The translations under genes were made by a program, and so were the position numbers. Below are positions 55,720 to 63,106 of a DNA stretch of 64,000 nucleotides, piece after piece. Position 1 is the stretch's first letter, and the number at the start of each line of letters is the position of its first letter. The stretch lies in assembly GCF_030730925.1 (NCBI RefSeq), contig NZ_JAVAMB010000010.1, positions 124,001 to 188,000 of the forward strand, read 5' to 3'. The notes under the pieces were generated by a model. It saw only the letters and a list, made by a program, of their open reading frames with translations, was not told the origin of the DNA and made no database searches. This stretch comes from Flavobacterium sp. DG2-3. Lineage in GTDB: Bacteria; Bacteroidota; Bacteroidia; Flavobacteriales; Flavobacteriaceae.

Positions 55720-56493
55720 ATGTCCTTATTTTCAGACAACATCAGAGCGTTAAGGGTTAAGCATAAAATATCACAGGAGAAATTAGCTGAAAACCTTAGC
55801 ATTACAAGAGGAAGATACGTGAAATACGAAGACGGAACTTCGGAAGCACCGTATGATATTCTAAAGAAGATTGCATTATATTTTCATATGAGTATCGACT
55901 TGATATTATCTGTCGATATACGTAAAATTGATGTGCAAAATTTGATAAAACTCGAAGGCAATCGACTTATTTTACCAATTCAAGTGGATAGTTTTGGAGA
56001 AAATTTTATTGAAATTGTATCTCAAAAAGCAAAAGCAGGATATCTAAACGGTTATGCCGATCCAGAATATATTGAAAGTTTGCAGCAAATTACGCTTCCG
56101 TTTTTAGGACCTGGAAAACATCGCGGATTTCCCGTTGAAGGTGACTCGATGCCTCCACATGAAGATGGTTCGATTATTATTGGACGTTATGTAGAAAAAC
56201 TGGGAGAAGTGATGGATGGAAAGACCTATATCCTGATTACTAAAAATGAAGGAATGGTTTACAAACGTCTGAATAAAAATAAAAAGAACGCTTTGGTTTT
56301 AGAATCCGATAATAGTTTTTATCCGAATTATGAAGTGAAAGCTTCTGATATTCTCGAAATATGGGAATACGAATGCAACATCGGACGCTCAGACAAAAAA
56401 CAAGAAACGACCGAAACTGGGGCAATGAAAGATTTACTTTTAGAATTGAAACGAGAAGTTAGGGAAATTAAGAATAATACTTCGAATACGTAG
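55720..56493 (+). CDS. XRE/S24 self-cleaving LexA/CI-like repressor
   Basis: The 257-residue protein has an N-terminal XRE helix-turn-helix (ISQEKLAENLSITRGRYVKYEDG, about 17-39) and a C-terminal S24 peptidase: the cleavage bond Ala106-Gly107 (QKAKAGYLNG), nucleophile Ser143 (VEGDSMPP) and Lys182 (MVYKRL). The spacing between these matches LexA and phage CI. RecA-stimulated self-cleavage after DNA damage would release the polymerase genes transcribed the other way. It ends with a coiled-coil-like tail (MKDLLLELKREVREI). The next gene is a GNAT after a repeat-rich spacer. Confidence 0.93.
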   Translation: MSLFSDNIRALRVKHKISQEKLAENLSITRGRYVKYEDGTSEAPYDILKKIALYFHMSIDLILSVDIRKIDVQNLIKLEGNRLILPIQVDSFGENFIEIVSQKAKAGYLNGYADPEYIESLQQITLPFLGPGKHRGFPVEGDSMPPHEDGSIIIGRYVEKLGEVMDGKTYILITKNEGMVYKRLNKNKKNALVLESDNSFYPNYEVKASDILEIWEYECNIGRSDKKQETTETGAMKDLLLELKREVREIKNNTSNT

Positions 56494-56530
56494 GCAATAT
56501 CAATTACAATGTCAAATTTCAATTTTAAAA

Positions 56531-56727
56531 TTCCGTAGGAATGATTTATATTGTAGCAACGGATTTTAATCCGTTGAAAATTGGACAGTCAATTTAAAAG
56601 TTCCGTAGGAACGATCCATATTTAGACGTTTTTATATGTGTCGAACCTATGGTTCTCCGAATTCTCTGCGTATCGATTTTGACCGGATTAAAATCCGGCC
56701 CTACAAAATGATTCGAGCCGATGGCTC
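56531..56727. repeat. Cluster of six REP-like mini-hairpins
   Basis: Six short palindromes in 200 bp: TTCCGTAGGAA (56531), CAACGGATTTTAATCCGTTG (56557-56576), GTTCCGTAGGAAC (56600-56612), GAACCTATGGTTC (56643-56655), CCGGATTAAAATCCGG (56683-56698) and GAGCCGATGGCTC (56715-56727). Four share the pattern nnnCC-NNN-GGnnn with a three-base loop. The block fills the 254-bp gap between the S24 repressor and the GNAT gene and contains no ORF. Confidence 0.8.
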
Positions 56728-56747
56728 TTTTAAAAAGCATCTTTTAA

Positions 56748-57197
56748 ATGAACATCCAAAAAGCCAAACCAGAAGACCATTTAATCTTAACCGAAATTAC
56801 CAAAAAATCAAAAGCATTTTGGGGATATTCTGAAGAGCAAATTTTAGCTTGGGACAGACATCTCATCATTAGGGAGGATTATATTAAAAAAAATCCTGTT
56901 TTTAATTTAATTGAAGAAAATAAAATCATTGGATATTATTCTTATTTAAAAGAAGAAAATAATCAGGTAAAATTGGACAACTTATTCCTTCTTCCAGAAT
57001 ACATCGGAAAAGGATTCGGAACTTTATTAATGAATGATTTTCTGGAAAGAATGCGAAATGAAAAATGCCAAAAAATCATTCTTGATTCTGAACCAAACGC
57101 AGAGAAATTCTATCAGAAATTAGGATTTAAAAAGATTGGAGAATTTGAAACTTCAATTAAAAATAGATTTATGCCGATTATGGAGATGGATTTATAA
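56748..57197 (+). CDS. GNAT-family N-acetyltransferase
   Basis: The 149-residue protein has the GNAT fold, with the acetyl-CoA-binding motif A LFLLPEYIGKGFGTLLMNDFLERM (in pieces) and the later YQKLGFKKIGEFETSI. The KIILDSEPNAEKFYQKLGF region fits motif B. The acetyl acceptor is unknown. It begins 21 bp after the last REP-like hairpin, so the repeat cluster probably includes its promoter or leader. A toxin-antitoxin pair follows on the opposite strand. Confidence 0.85.
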   Translation: MNIQKAKPEDHLILTEITKKSKAFWGYSEEQILAWDRHLIIREDYIKKNPVFNLIEENKIIGYYSYLKEENNQVKLDNLFLLPEYIGKGFGTLLMNDFLERMRNEKCQKIILDSEPNAEKFYQKLGFKKIGEFETSIKNRFMPIMEMDL

Positions 57198-57212
57198 ACA
57201 AAGATTCAAAAG

Positions 57213-57513
57213 TTATTTTATTTTTCGTTTTTCTTGATCTTGTCTATTATCCCAAAAAGAAACAATTTCTATTCGGTCATTATTGATTTCATAGAAAAAT
57301 CAAATAAACTTTCATAGGAATAACACGAGTAATTTTATTGGAAGTAAGACGTCCTATAAATTCACTTTGAGAAAGGGTTTCAAGAAGATCTTCTACTTCT
57401 TCAATAAGTTTTAAGCTGTAATCTGAATTACCATTTCTGTAATAATAAAATTCAAGAACATTAGAAAATTCTAGCTTAGCAAGTTCTGACCAAATTATTT
57501 CTTTTTTAGCCAT
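57213..57513 (-). pseudogene. ParE/RelE-type toxin gene with a +1 frameshift
   Basis: The intact frame MAKKEIIWSELAKLEFSNVLEFYYYRNGNSDY (in pieces) is a RelE/ParE toxin fold. After ITRVIPMKVYLIF the frame shifts: an extra T in a five-base T run (plus-strand A run 57295-57299) gives a premature TGA at 57289. Reading the other frame restores the expected tail YEINNDRIEIVSFWDNRQD up to the stop at 57213. The truncated product is 74 residues. It overlaps the antitoxin by 19 bp, the usual order. A sequencing error in the homopolymer is possible. Confidence 0.8.
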
Positions 57514-57731
57514 TCTCTCATTTCTGAAATTACATCTTCATTTTTATGAAATTTTCCTTCTTTAATTTGATTTCGCGATGTTTCAATAGAAGTTTGCTGT
57601 TCAGAATTTAATTCATATAAAGATTGTTCAGAAGAATCAAAAATAGTCTGAAGAGCTTTTAAAAAGTTCATGTCTTTTGAATCTCTAATTCTTGAAATCA
57701 GATTTTCTTTTATTTGCGCTGTCATATCCAT
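57495..57731 (-). CDS. Type II antitoxin for the ParE/RelE-like toxin
   Basis: The 78-residue protein (TAQIKENLISRIRDSKDMNFLKALQTIFDSSEQSLYELN, ending NEDVISEMREWLKKK) is small and charged, as type II antitoxins are. I do not recognise a specific DNA-binding fold. It precedes the toxin and overlaps it by 19 bp, the arrangement of a translationally coupled TA pair. A -7 box TAATTTTG lies at 57751-57758. A second in-frame ATG at 57725 is also possible. Confidence 0.75.
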   Translation of the reverse strand: MDMTAQIKENLISRIRDSKDMNFLKALQTIFDSSEQSLYELNSEQQTSIETSRNQIKEGKFHKNEDVISEMREWLKKK

Positions 57732-57750
57732 GTCGGTTCCTTTTGATACT

Positions 57751-57758
57751 CAAAATTA
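57751..57758 (-). promoter_or_regulatory. -7 box of the antitoxin-toxin transcript
   Basis: The minus-strand sequence TAATTTTG matches TAnnTTTG, 20 bp upstream of the first antitoxin ATG. Confidence 0.45.
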
Positions 57759-57789
57759 AAGATTTATTTTTAAAAACATGTTAAATAAT

Positions 57790-59508
57790 TCATACTTTCA
57801 ACGCAAACCAAAACGTACTTCCCAATCCCAAATTACTTTCAACACCAACCGTTCCATTCTGCGCTTCGATAAATTCTTTGCTAATCGCTAAACCTAATCC
57901 CGTTCCGGTTTTTGGACTTCCCGGAATTTGAAAATATTTATCAAAAACCTTGTCTTTATATCTTGGTTCAATTCCTTTTCCGGTGTCGATAACCTGAAAA
58001 ACAATCTGATTATTTTCTTCTTTTAATTTAATGAGAATCGTACTTTTTTCTGATGAATACCGAATTGCATTTGATAAATAATTAATCAAAACCCAGCCTG
58101 TTTTTTCGCTGTCCGCCTTAACATCTTTTAGATTTTCATCGGCATCAATAATTAATTGAATCTGCTTTTGATCTGCTTGAACTTTTACCGCTTCAACTGC
58201 ATAATCGGCAATTTTGGACGGATTGCTTTTTTCAATATTCAGCTGAATATTTCCCGTTTCTAATTGTGATAAATTGAGTAATTCGCCTGTAATTTTCAGC
58301 AAACGCTGACTGTCGTCCTTTATACTTTCTACCAGTTGTTTCTGGTCGTCGTTCATTTCGCCAGTTTTTGTGTTTTCAAGCAATTGCAAACTCAATTTTA
58401 TAGAAGCAATTGGTGTTTTTAATTCGTGGGAAACCGTTGCAATAAAGTTAGTTTTAGCAAAATCAAGTTCTTTAAACAAAGTAATATTTCGCAGAATAAT
58501 CACATCGCCAATATTGATTTCTTTTTCTTCGCCAGTTGGTGTTATCGTAATGTTGAGGATTTCTTTTTCGAAATAACTCTCTTTAGAATTCGCAAAAATT
58601 TTCAAAGGCTGTTTCTTTGAATTTTCTTCGGTCTCTTTTAAAATTAAAGAACGGATTAAATCATTCGTCGTCGCTAATTCCGAAGCCCGTTTTCCAATCG
58701 CATCTTCCGATTTTAAACCAATAATTTTCAACGCTTCATCATTCGCAAACAAAACAATTCCCTCATGATCCAGACCAATAATCGGATCATTCATATTATT
58801 GATAAGCGTTTCCAGACGTTTTTTCTCAAACAGAAGTTTATAAACATTGCTGTCATGATATTCTTCAAGTTTCTGTGCCATGGTATTAAACGATTTGGCA
58901 AGATCTCCAAATTCGCTGTGGCTTGTAAAATGCACACGCTCTGAATAATTTTTATTAGCAATTTCTTTAATACTAAAAGTCAGTTCCTTAATTGGATTAG
59001 CAATATTATTAGGCAGATTTACCAATAGATTAAAAGCAATCAAAAAGCACAAAGTCCCCACAATTGCAATCGATAAATTAGCTGTTTCTGCCGATTGTTT
59101 CGCAATGTCACTTTTCTGTTTTATGGCGTCCAGATTCAGTTTCATGATCGCAAAAATGTCCTGACGAATCTGTGCTTTTAGGTTTTCATCAGCATTATTT
59201 TTTTCCAAAAGAGCAAAACTAGCCATAAGTTTTTCAGTTGCCTGTTTTTCACCTGGTTCTGTAATATTGCGAGTTTGCTTTTCGAGATTTTCTTCAAAAT
59301 TCTGAATCGTTTTTTTAGAATCTGATTTCATTCCATCCAAAGCAAAAATCATATTTCGCGAATATTCTAGCGTATTGTAATTCGATTTCAGAATATTTTC
59401 TGTATCCTGTTTAATCAAAAAAACAGAATAAGCGCTCACCAGCGAAAGGATGATGATCATCAAAAATAACAATCCGACACCCAGATTCAATTTGGTTTTA
59501 ATTCTCAT
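57790..59508 (-). CDS. HAMP/PAS sensor histidine kinase of the kdp locus
   Basis: The 572-residue kinase has TM1 at about 11-33, a helical periplasmic sensor (about 34-144), TM2 at about 145-167, HAMP (168-220), PAS (about 230-345) and the kinase core with His361 (TVSHELKTPIASIKLS), N box VLINYLSNAIRY, G1 VIDTGKGI and G2 GLGLAISKEFIEAQNG. It follows the truncated KdpD, so it may supply the kinase half. The frame reaches an ATG at 59550, but that leader is coded by the inverted repeat at 59527-59545, so 59508 (MRIKTKLNLG) is preferred. Confidence 0.9.
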   Translation of the reverse strand: MRIKTKLNLGVGLLFLMIIILSLVSAYSVFLIKQDTENILKSNYNTLEYSRNMIFALDGMKSDSKKTIQNFEENLEKQTRNITEPGEKQATEKLMASFALLEKNNADENLKAQIRQDIFAIMKLNLDAIKQKSDIAKQSAETANLSIAIVGTLCFLIAFNLLVNLPNNIANPIKELTFSIKEIANKNYSERVHFTSHSEFGDLAKSFNTMAQKLEEYHDSNVYKLLFEKKRLETLINNMNDPIIGLDHEGIVLFANDEALKIIGLKSEDAIGKRASELATTNDLIRSLILKETEENSKKQPLKIFANSKESYFEKEILNITITPTGEEKEINIGDVIILRNITLFKELDFAKTNFIATVSHELKTPIASIKLSLQLLENTKTGEMNDDQKQLVESIKDDSQRLLKITGELLNLSQLETGNIQLNIEKSNPSKIADYAVEAVKVQADQKQIQLIIDADENLKDVKADSEKTGWVLINYLSNAIRYSSEKSTILIKLKEENNQIVFQVIDTGKGIEPRYKDKVFDKYFQIPGSPKTGTGLGLAISKEFIEAQNGTVGVESNLGLGSTFWFALKV

Positions 59509-59526
59509 AGAAACATATTTTTTTGA

Positions 59527-59626
59527 ACCATATAAGTAATATAAGTTCATTTAAAAAACTGTACGGATAAGCTTTTTAAACTTTAAAACACAATCCGCTT
59601 ACATTTTCTTATATGACTTATATGGT
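59527..59626. repeat. Intergenic inverted repeat, 19-bp arms
   Basis: ACCATATAAGTAATATAAG (59527-59545) pairs with 59608-59626, one mismatch. It spans the junction between the kdp kinase and KdpD. Each arm repeats the word ATATAAG. Confidence 0.75.
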
Positions 59627-59633
59627 TTACCCT

Positions 59634-60761
59634 TTAAGATAAAATAACAAGATCGACGTTTGATAAAGACAGTTTGTTTAACAGACGTCTGAAAATTGTT
59701 GTAGACAAAATTACTTTAAATAAATTCAAATGCGGTTTTCCGATGCAGACAGTTGTAATTTGTTTTTCTTCTACCGTTTTTAAAATTGCATTGGCAATAT
59801 TTTCGTTTTCCACTTTTATAACTTCGGCACCCAATTGAACAGCGAGTTTAAAGTTATTAATTAAATGGCGTTGTTTATCAAGCGCAATTCTCGTCGTGCT
59901 TTCTTGCGGCGTTTCAACATACAAAACATACCAGATTCCGTTGTAATAACTAGCCAGACGCGCCGCTTTCCGAATCACAATTTTAGCGGTTTTATCATTA
60001 CTGCTTATACACGCCAACAGTTTTTCGTGACGCAAAGCATGCAGATTAGGAACCTCATTTTCAACCTTTCGAACCACTTGACTTGCCACTTCTTTTAAAG
60101 CCAATTCTCGCAATTGCAGAATTTGTTCCGATTTAAAAAAGTTTGCCAAAGCCGTCTGAATTTTATCTGGCGTATAGATTTTCCCTTCTTTCAAACGCGC
60201 AATCAAATCTTCCGAAGTCAAATCGATATTCACGACTTCATCTGCAATTCGCAAAACATTGTCCGGAATTCTTTCCTGAACATCGATTCCCGTAATGCGT
60301 TTTACATCTTCATTTAAACTCTCAATATGCTGGATATTTACCGCCGAAATCACATTAATTCCTGCTTCGAGAATCTCCAGAACATCCTGCCAGCGTTTTT
60401 CGTTTTTGCTTCCTTCAACATTCGTATGCGCCAATTCGTCAACAATTACGACTTCGGGACGTAGATTGATAATCGCTTGGACATCGAGTTCTTCGAGTTC
60501 TTTCCCTTTATAAAAAATGGTTCGCCTCGGAATAAGAGGCAAACCAGTTAATAATTCATGTGTTTCTTTCCGATTGTGTGTTTCGATGTAACCAATTTTC
60601 ACATCGATTCCGTTTCGTAACAACGAATGCGCTTCCTGCAACATACGGAAAGTCTTGCCCACACCAGCACTCATCCCAATGTAGATTTTAAACTTTCCTT
60701 TCCGTGATTTCTGAATCAAATCGAGAAAGTGCTGTGCATTATTTTCTTTTTCCTGTTTCAT
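59634..60761 (-). CDS. kdpD: KdpD N-terminal sensor half (no kinase domain)
   Basis: The 375-residue protein contains the KdpD domain with Walker A GMSAGVGKT (29-37) and VVIVDELAHTN (Asp108, Glu109), followed by a USP-like part (KLLACISSNDKTAKIVIRKAARLASYYN). It stops before the DUF4118 membrane domain and histidine kinase that complete E. coli KdpD (894 residues). A frameshift is unlikely, because the next gene has its own TM and HAMP domains. The ATG at 60761 is chosen over a GTG at 60773. Confidence 0.9.
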   Translation of the reverse strand: MKQEKENNAQHFLDLIQKSRKGKFKIYIGMSAGVGKTFRMLQEAHSLLRNGIDVKIGYIETHNRKETHELLTGLPLIPRRTIFYKGKELEELDVQAIINLRPEVVIVDELAHTNVEGSKNEKRWQDVLEILEAGINVISAVNIQHIESLNEDVKRITGIDVQERIPDNVLRIADEVVNIDLTSEDLIARLKEGKIYTPDKIQTALANFFKSEQILQLRELALKEVASQVVRKVENEVPNLHALRHEKLLACISSNDKTAKIVIRKAARLASYYNGIWYVLYVETPQESTTRIALDKQRHLINNFKLAVQLGAEVIKVENENIANAILKTVEEKQITTVCIGKPHLNLFKVILSTTIFRRLLNKLSLSNVDLVILS

Positions 60762-60804
60762 AAGTTTTGCCACAAAGGCACTAAGACACTAAGTTTTTAT
60801 ATTC

Positions 60805-60906
60805 ACCATTAAGAAATTAAGTAAATTAAGCTTTCTTTGGCTTAAGGACATTAAGCTTAATTTTCTTTCACCCTATAAATCTTAATTTACTTAATATCTT
60901 AATGGT
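60805..60906. repeat. Intergenic inverted repeat, 26-bp arms
   Basis: The arms 60805-60830 and 60881-60906 are complementary with one mismatch. Each arm repeats the word ATTAAG. It lies between the porin and kdpD genes, in a 159-bp gap without an ORF. Confidence 0.8.
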
Positions 60907-60920
60907 AAAAAACTTTTATG

Positions 60921-61997
60921 TTAAAATGAAATCGCCAAAGAAGTCGTTACAAACGTATTCGTATCTGTTGGTAAATTGTTTTTTGTAAAAATTTCATCCT
61001 TGCTTGACAAATTCCTAGCTTCAATTCTAAACATAACATTATCAGTAACTAAGTAATCAAAGTTAGCCGAAAATCCGTAAGTTTTAAAACCGTTTGGAGT
61101 TTCTGTTGTGATAATTACCCCTTTTTCGTCACTGTAATATTCGCCGCGTGCTGCAAGCTGAATCTTATCTGTCGGTTTGTATTGTAAAACTAAAATTGGC
61201 GAAAACCAAGTATCATATTTGTTGCTGTTTTTAGCCGATTGTTGCGAACCAATATCAAAACCAGCTGTAATATTTGTTTTTTCATTTAACTTAAACTGAC
61301 CGTAAAAATCATTAAAGTAACGCCATTTTTTGTCAACGTCTGGTTGTTCATTTCCAACGTAAGCACTCCAATTCAAAGTCACATTATCCGAAGGTTTATA
61401 CGTAACCTGCGTTCCAAAAGCCGGAGTCTGATTTCCCTCTACTTTTTCAATTCGCTGCCAGCCGTTCAAATACATTCCCGCCAAATACCATTTTCCAGAT
61501 TCAGATGTGTAGCCAATTTTTACGCCCGCTTCATAATAAGGCGAATTCTCAGCCAAAATACTTCTCGTCAACGTTTGACAATCTTTCCCAATCGCACTTT
61601 CAAAACCAATATGCGAAGGCATAATTCCCGCATCAATCCATAAATTATGGTTTTTCGAAATCTTCACACCAACATTTGCTTCATATACGTTTTGTAGTAA
61701 ATCCTGCTCAGCCGACATATTGTATTGTGCATAAGTTCCCGCCATCAAAGCAAAATTTCCCCGAATGTTTTCCTTCGAATAATTCACTTTTGCCATTCCA
61801 AGGTTAAGGTTTACCTCATTGCTTTTATTATAACTGTAAAAAAAGTTTGGCCGCGTATGATCTTCAGGTTTTCCAAAATCATAACTATAATAAACATCAA
61901 CATATCCCGAAAACGTAAACGGACTTTTAGATTCTTCTTGTGCATGTAAATTGCTAAAACCAAAAGCGATTAAAGCAGTAAGTATTATTTTTTTCAT
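60921..61997 (-). CDS. Outer-membrane beta-barrel porin (BBP2/OmpL-like) in the kdp locus
   Basis: The 358-residue protein has a signal peptide (IILTALIAFGFSNLHAQ) and then repeated amphipathic strands (FTFSGYVDVYYSYDFG, KWYLAGMYLNGWQRIE, KIQLAARGEYYS, NVMFRIEARNLS), ending in a Phe. This fits putative beta-barrel porin 2. It lies between kdpC and kdpD on the same strand, so it probably serves potassium passage through the outer membrane, though this is inferred from position only. E. coli kdp has no such gene. Confidence 0.82.
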   Translation of the reverse strand: MKKIILTALIAFGFSNLHAQEESKSPFTFSGYVDVYYSYDFGKPEDHTRPNFFYSYNKSNEVNLNLGMAKVNYSKENIRGNFALMAGTYAQYNMSAEQDLLQNVYEANVGVKISKNHNLWIDAGIMPSHIGFESAIGKDCQTLTRSILAENSPYYEAGVKIGYTSESGKWYLAGMYLNGWQRIEKVEGNQTPAFGTQVTYKPSDNVTLNWSAYVGNEQPDVDKKWRYFNDFYGQFKLNEKTNITAGFDIGSQQSAKNSNKYDTWFSPILVLQYKPTDKIQLAARGEYYSDEKGVIITTETPNGFKTYGFSANFDYLVTDNVMFRIEARNLSSKDEIFTKNNLPTDTNTFVTTSLAISF

Positions 61998-62460
61998 AAG
62001 TCATTGCGAGGAACGAAGCACTCGAGCGCCAGCGAACTGAGCGTTAGCTAATCTCGTCCTCTTAATTAAATTAGTATTTAGTAGATTTTTTTAGGAGCTA
62101 ATCCCGCTATCCGTTTCAATCTTTTCCTGGCTAAAGAAGCCAGAAAAAGGATTTCCACTACTATCGGGGCTAGGAGATTTGGGGTAAAAAGGCGTTTTTC
62201 TTCCTGCAAGGTTTTCAAAACCTTGTAGGTATTAATTTTTTAAATTTATTTAGTTCAACATTTAGATATGTCATTGCGAGGAACGAAGCAACCACATTTA
62301 CAGGTTCAACGTTATTTTTCATTGTTAGTGAGATTGCTTCGTTCCTCGCAATGACAAACGTTGTGTGAAAGTTACACCTACAAGGTTTTGAAAACCTTGC
62401 AGGAGAGACCTCAGTCCCGATAACTATCGGGATAGTATCTCAGTAACTTAGAACCTTTAA
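61998..62460. repeat. Mosaic of nested intergenic palindromes
   Basis: The 463-bp gap between kdpC and the porin contains: a GTCATTGCGAGGAACGAAGC copy at about 61999; a C-rich/AATCTTTT hairpin element at 62102-62173; perfect 28-bp inverted arms at 62203-62230 and 62376-62403, each itself an AAGGTTTT/AAAACCTT hairpin; nested inside these, perfect 22-bp arms at 62270-62291 and 62334-62355 of the TCATTGCGAGGAACGAAGC word; and a TCCCGATA-AC-TATCGGGA palindrome at 62415-62432. No ORF is seen. Confidence 0.85.
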
Positions 62461-63012
62461 TCAGCGAAGCTGATCAAGAGCAATGTTCAACTCCAAAACA
62501 TTCACAGTTTCAGGTCCAACAACAGCCGTATTGATTTTAGATTCAACCAAAGCTTTTACTTTACTTTCATCCAGTTTTCGTTCTTTAGCAACACGTTTCA
62601 CCTGAATCAAAGCGCCTTGCGGAGAAATATTAGGATCCAAACCACTCCCCGAAGCTGTAACCATATCTGACGGAATCTCAGCTTTTTTCAAATACGGATG
62701 AACCAATAATAAAGTATCAATTCGTTTTTGAACCAAAGCCAAATATTCAGCATTACTCGGACCTTTGTTGCTTCCGGCACTTCCGGCAGCGTTATAATCA
62801 ACAGCCGAAGGTCTTCCCCAGAAATAATTAGACTTATCAAACTTCTGTCCGATTTTTTGATAACCAACCACTTTTCCGTTAACAGAAAGTGTTTCACCTT
62901 TTCCTTGATTTGGAGCAATTTGTGCAATTCCATAAATAGATAAAGGATATATAACCGCAAACAGAACTAAAGTCACTGCGGTAAGTTTTAGTATAGAAAA
63001 TATATTTTTCAT
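62461..63012 (-). CDS. kdpC: Potassium-transporting ATPase subunit C
   Basis: The 183-residue protein has one N-terminal TM segment (LKLTAVTLVLFAVIYPLSIYGIAQ) and the KdpC soluble domain, with the signatures FWGRPSAVDYNAAGSAGSNKGPSN and TASGSGLDPNISPQGALIQVKRVAKER (in pieces). KdpC stabilises and activates the KdpFABC P-type pump. It is downstream of kdpB with a 94-bp gap that carries an inverted repeat. Confidence 0.95.
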   Translation of the reverse strand: MKNIFSILKLTAVTLVLFAVIYPLSIYGIAQIAPNQGKGETLSVNGKVVGYQKIGQKFDKSNYFWGRPSAVDYNAAGSAGSNKGPSNAEYLALVQKRIDTLLLVHPYLKKAEIPSDMVTASGSGLDPNISPQGALIQVKRVAKERKLDESKVKALVESKINTAVVGPETVNVLELNIALDQLR

Positions 63013-63027
63013 TTTTTTTATTTTTAA

Positions 63028-63100
63028 GGTTCTAAGGAACTAAGGTTCTAAGATGCTAAGAAAAAAACTTAGAATCTTAGCGGCTTAGCGCCTTAGTAAC
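63028..63100. repeat. Intergenic inverted repeat, 33-bp arms
   Basis: The arms 63028-63060 and 63068-63100 are complementary with several mismatches. Each repeats the word CTAAG about four times with an 8-9 bp period. It lies between kdpB and kdpC. Confidence 0.75.
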
Positions 63101-63106
63101 TTTTAT

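Noticed and set aside
59634..60773. KdpD truncation explained by a frameshift or assembly error
   Set aside because: The gene ends at a clean stop and the next gene has its own start, TM segments, HAMP and PAS domains, so it is not the missing KdpD C-terminus.
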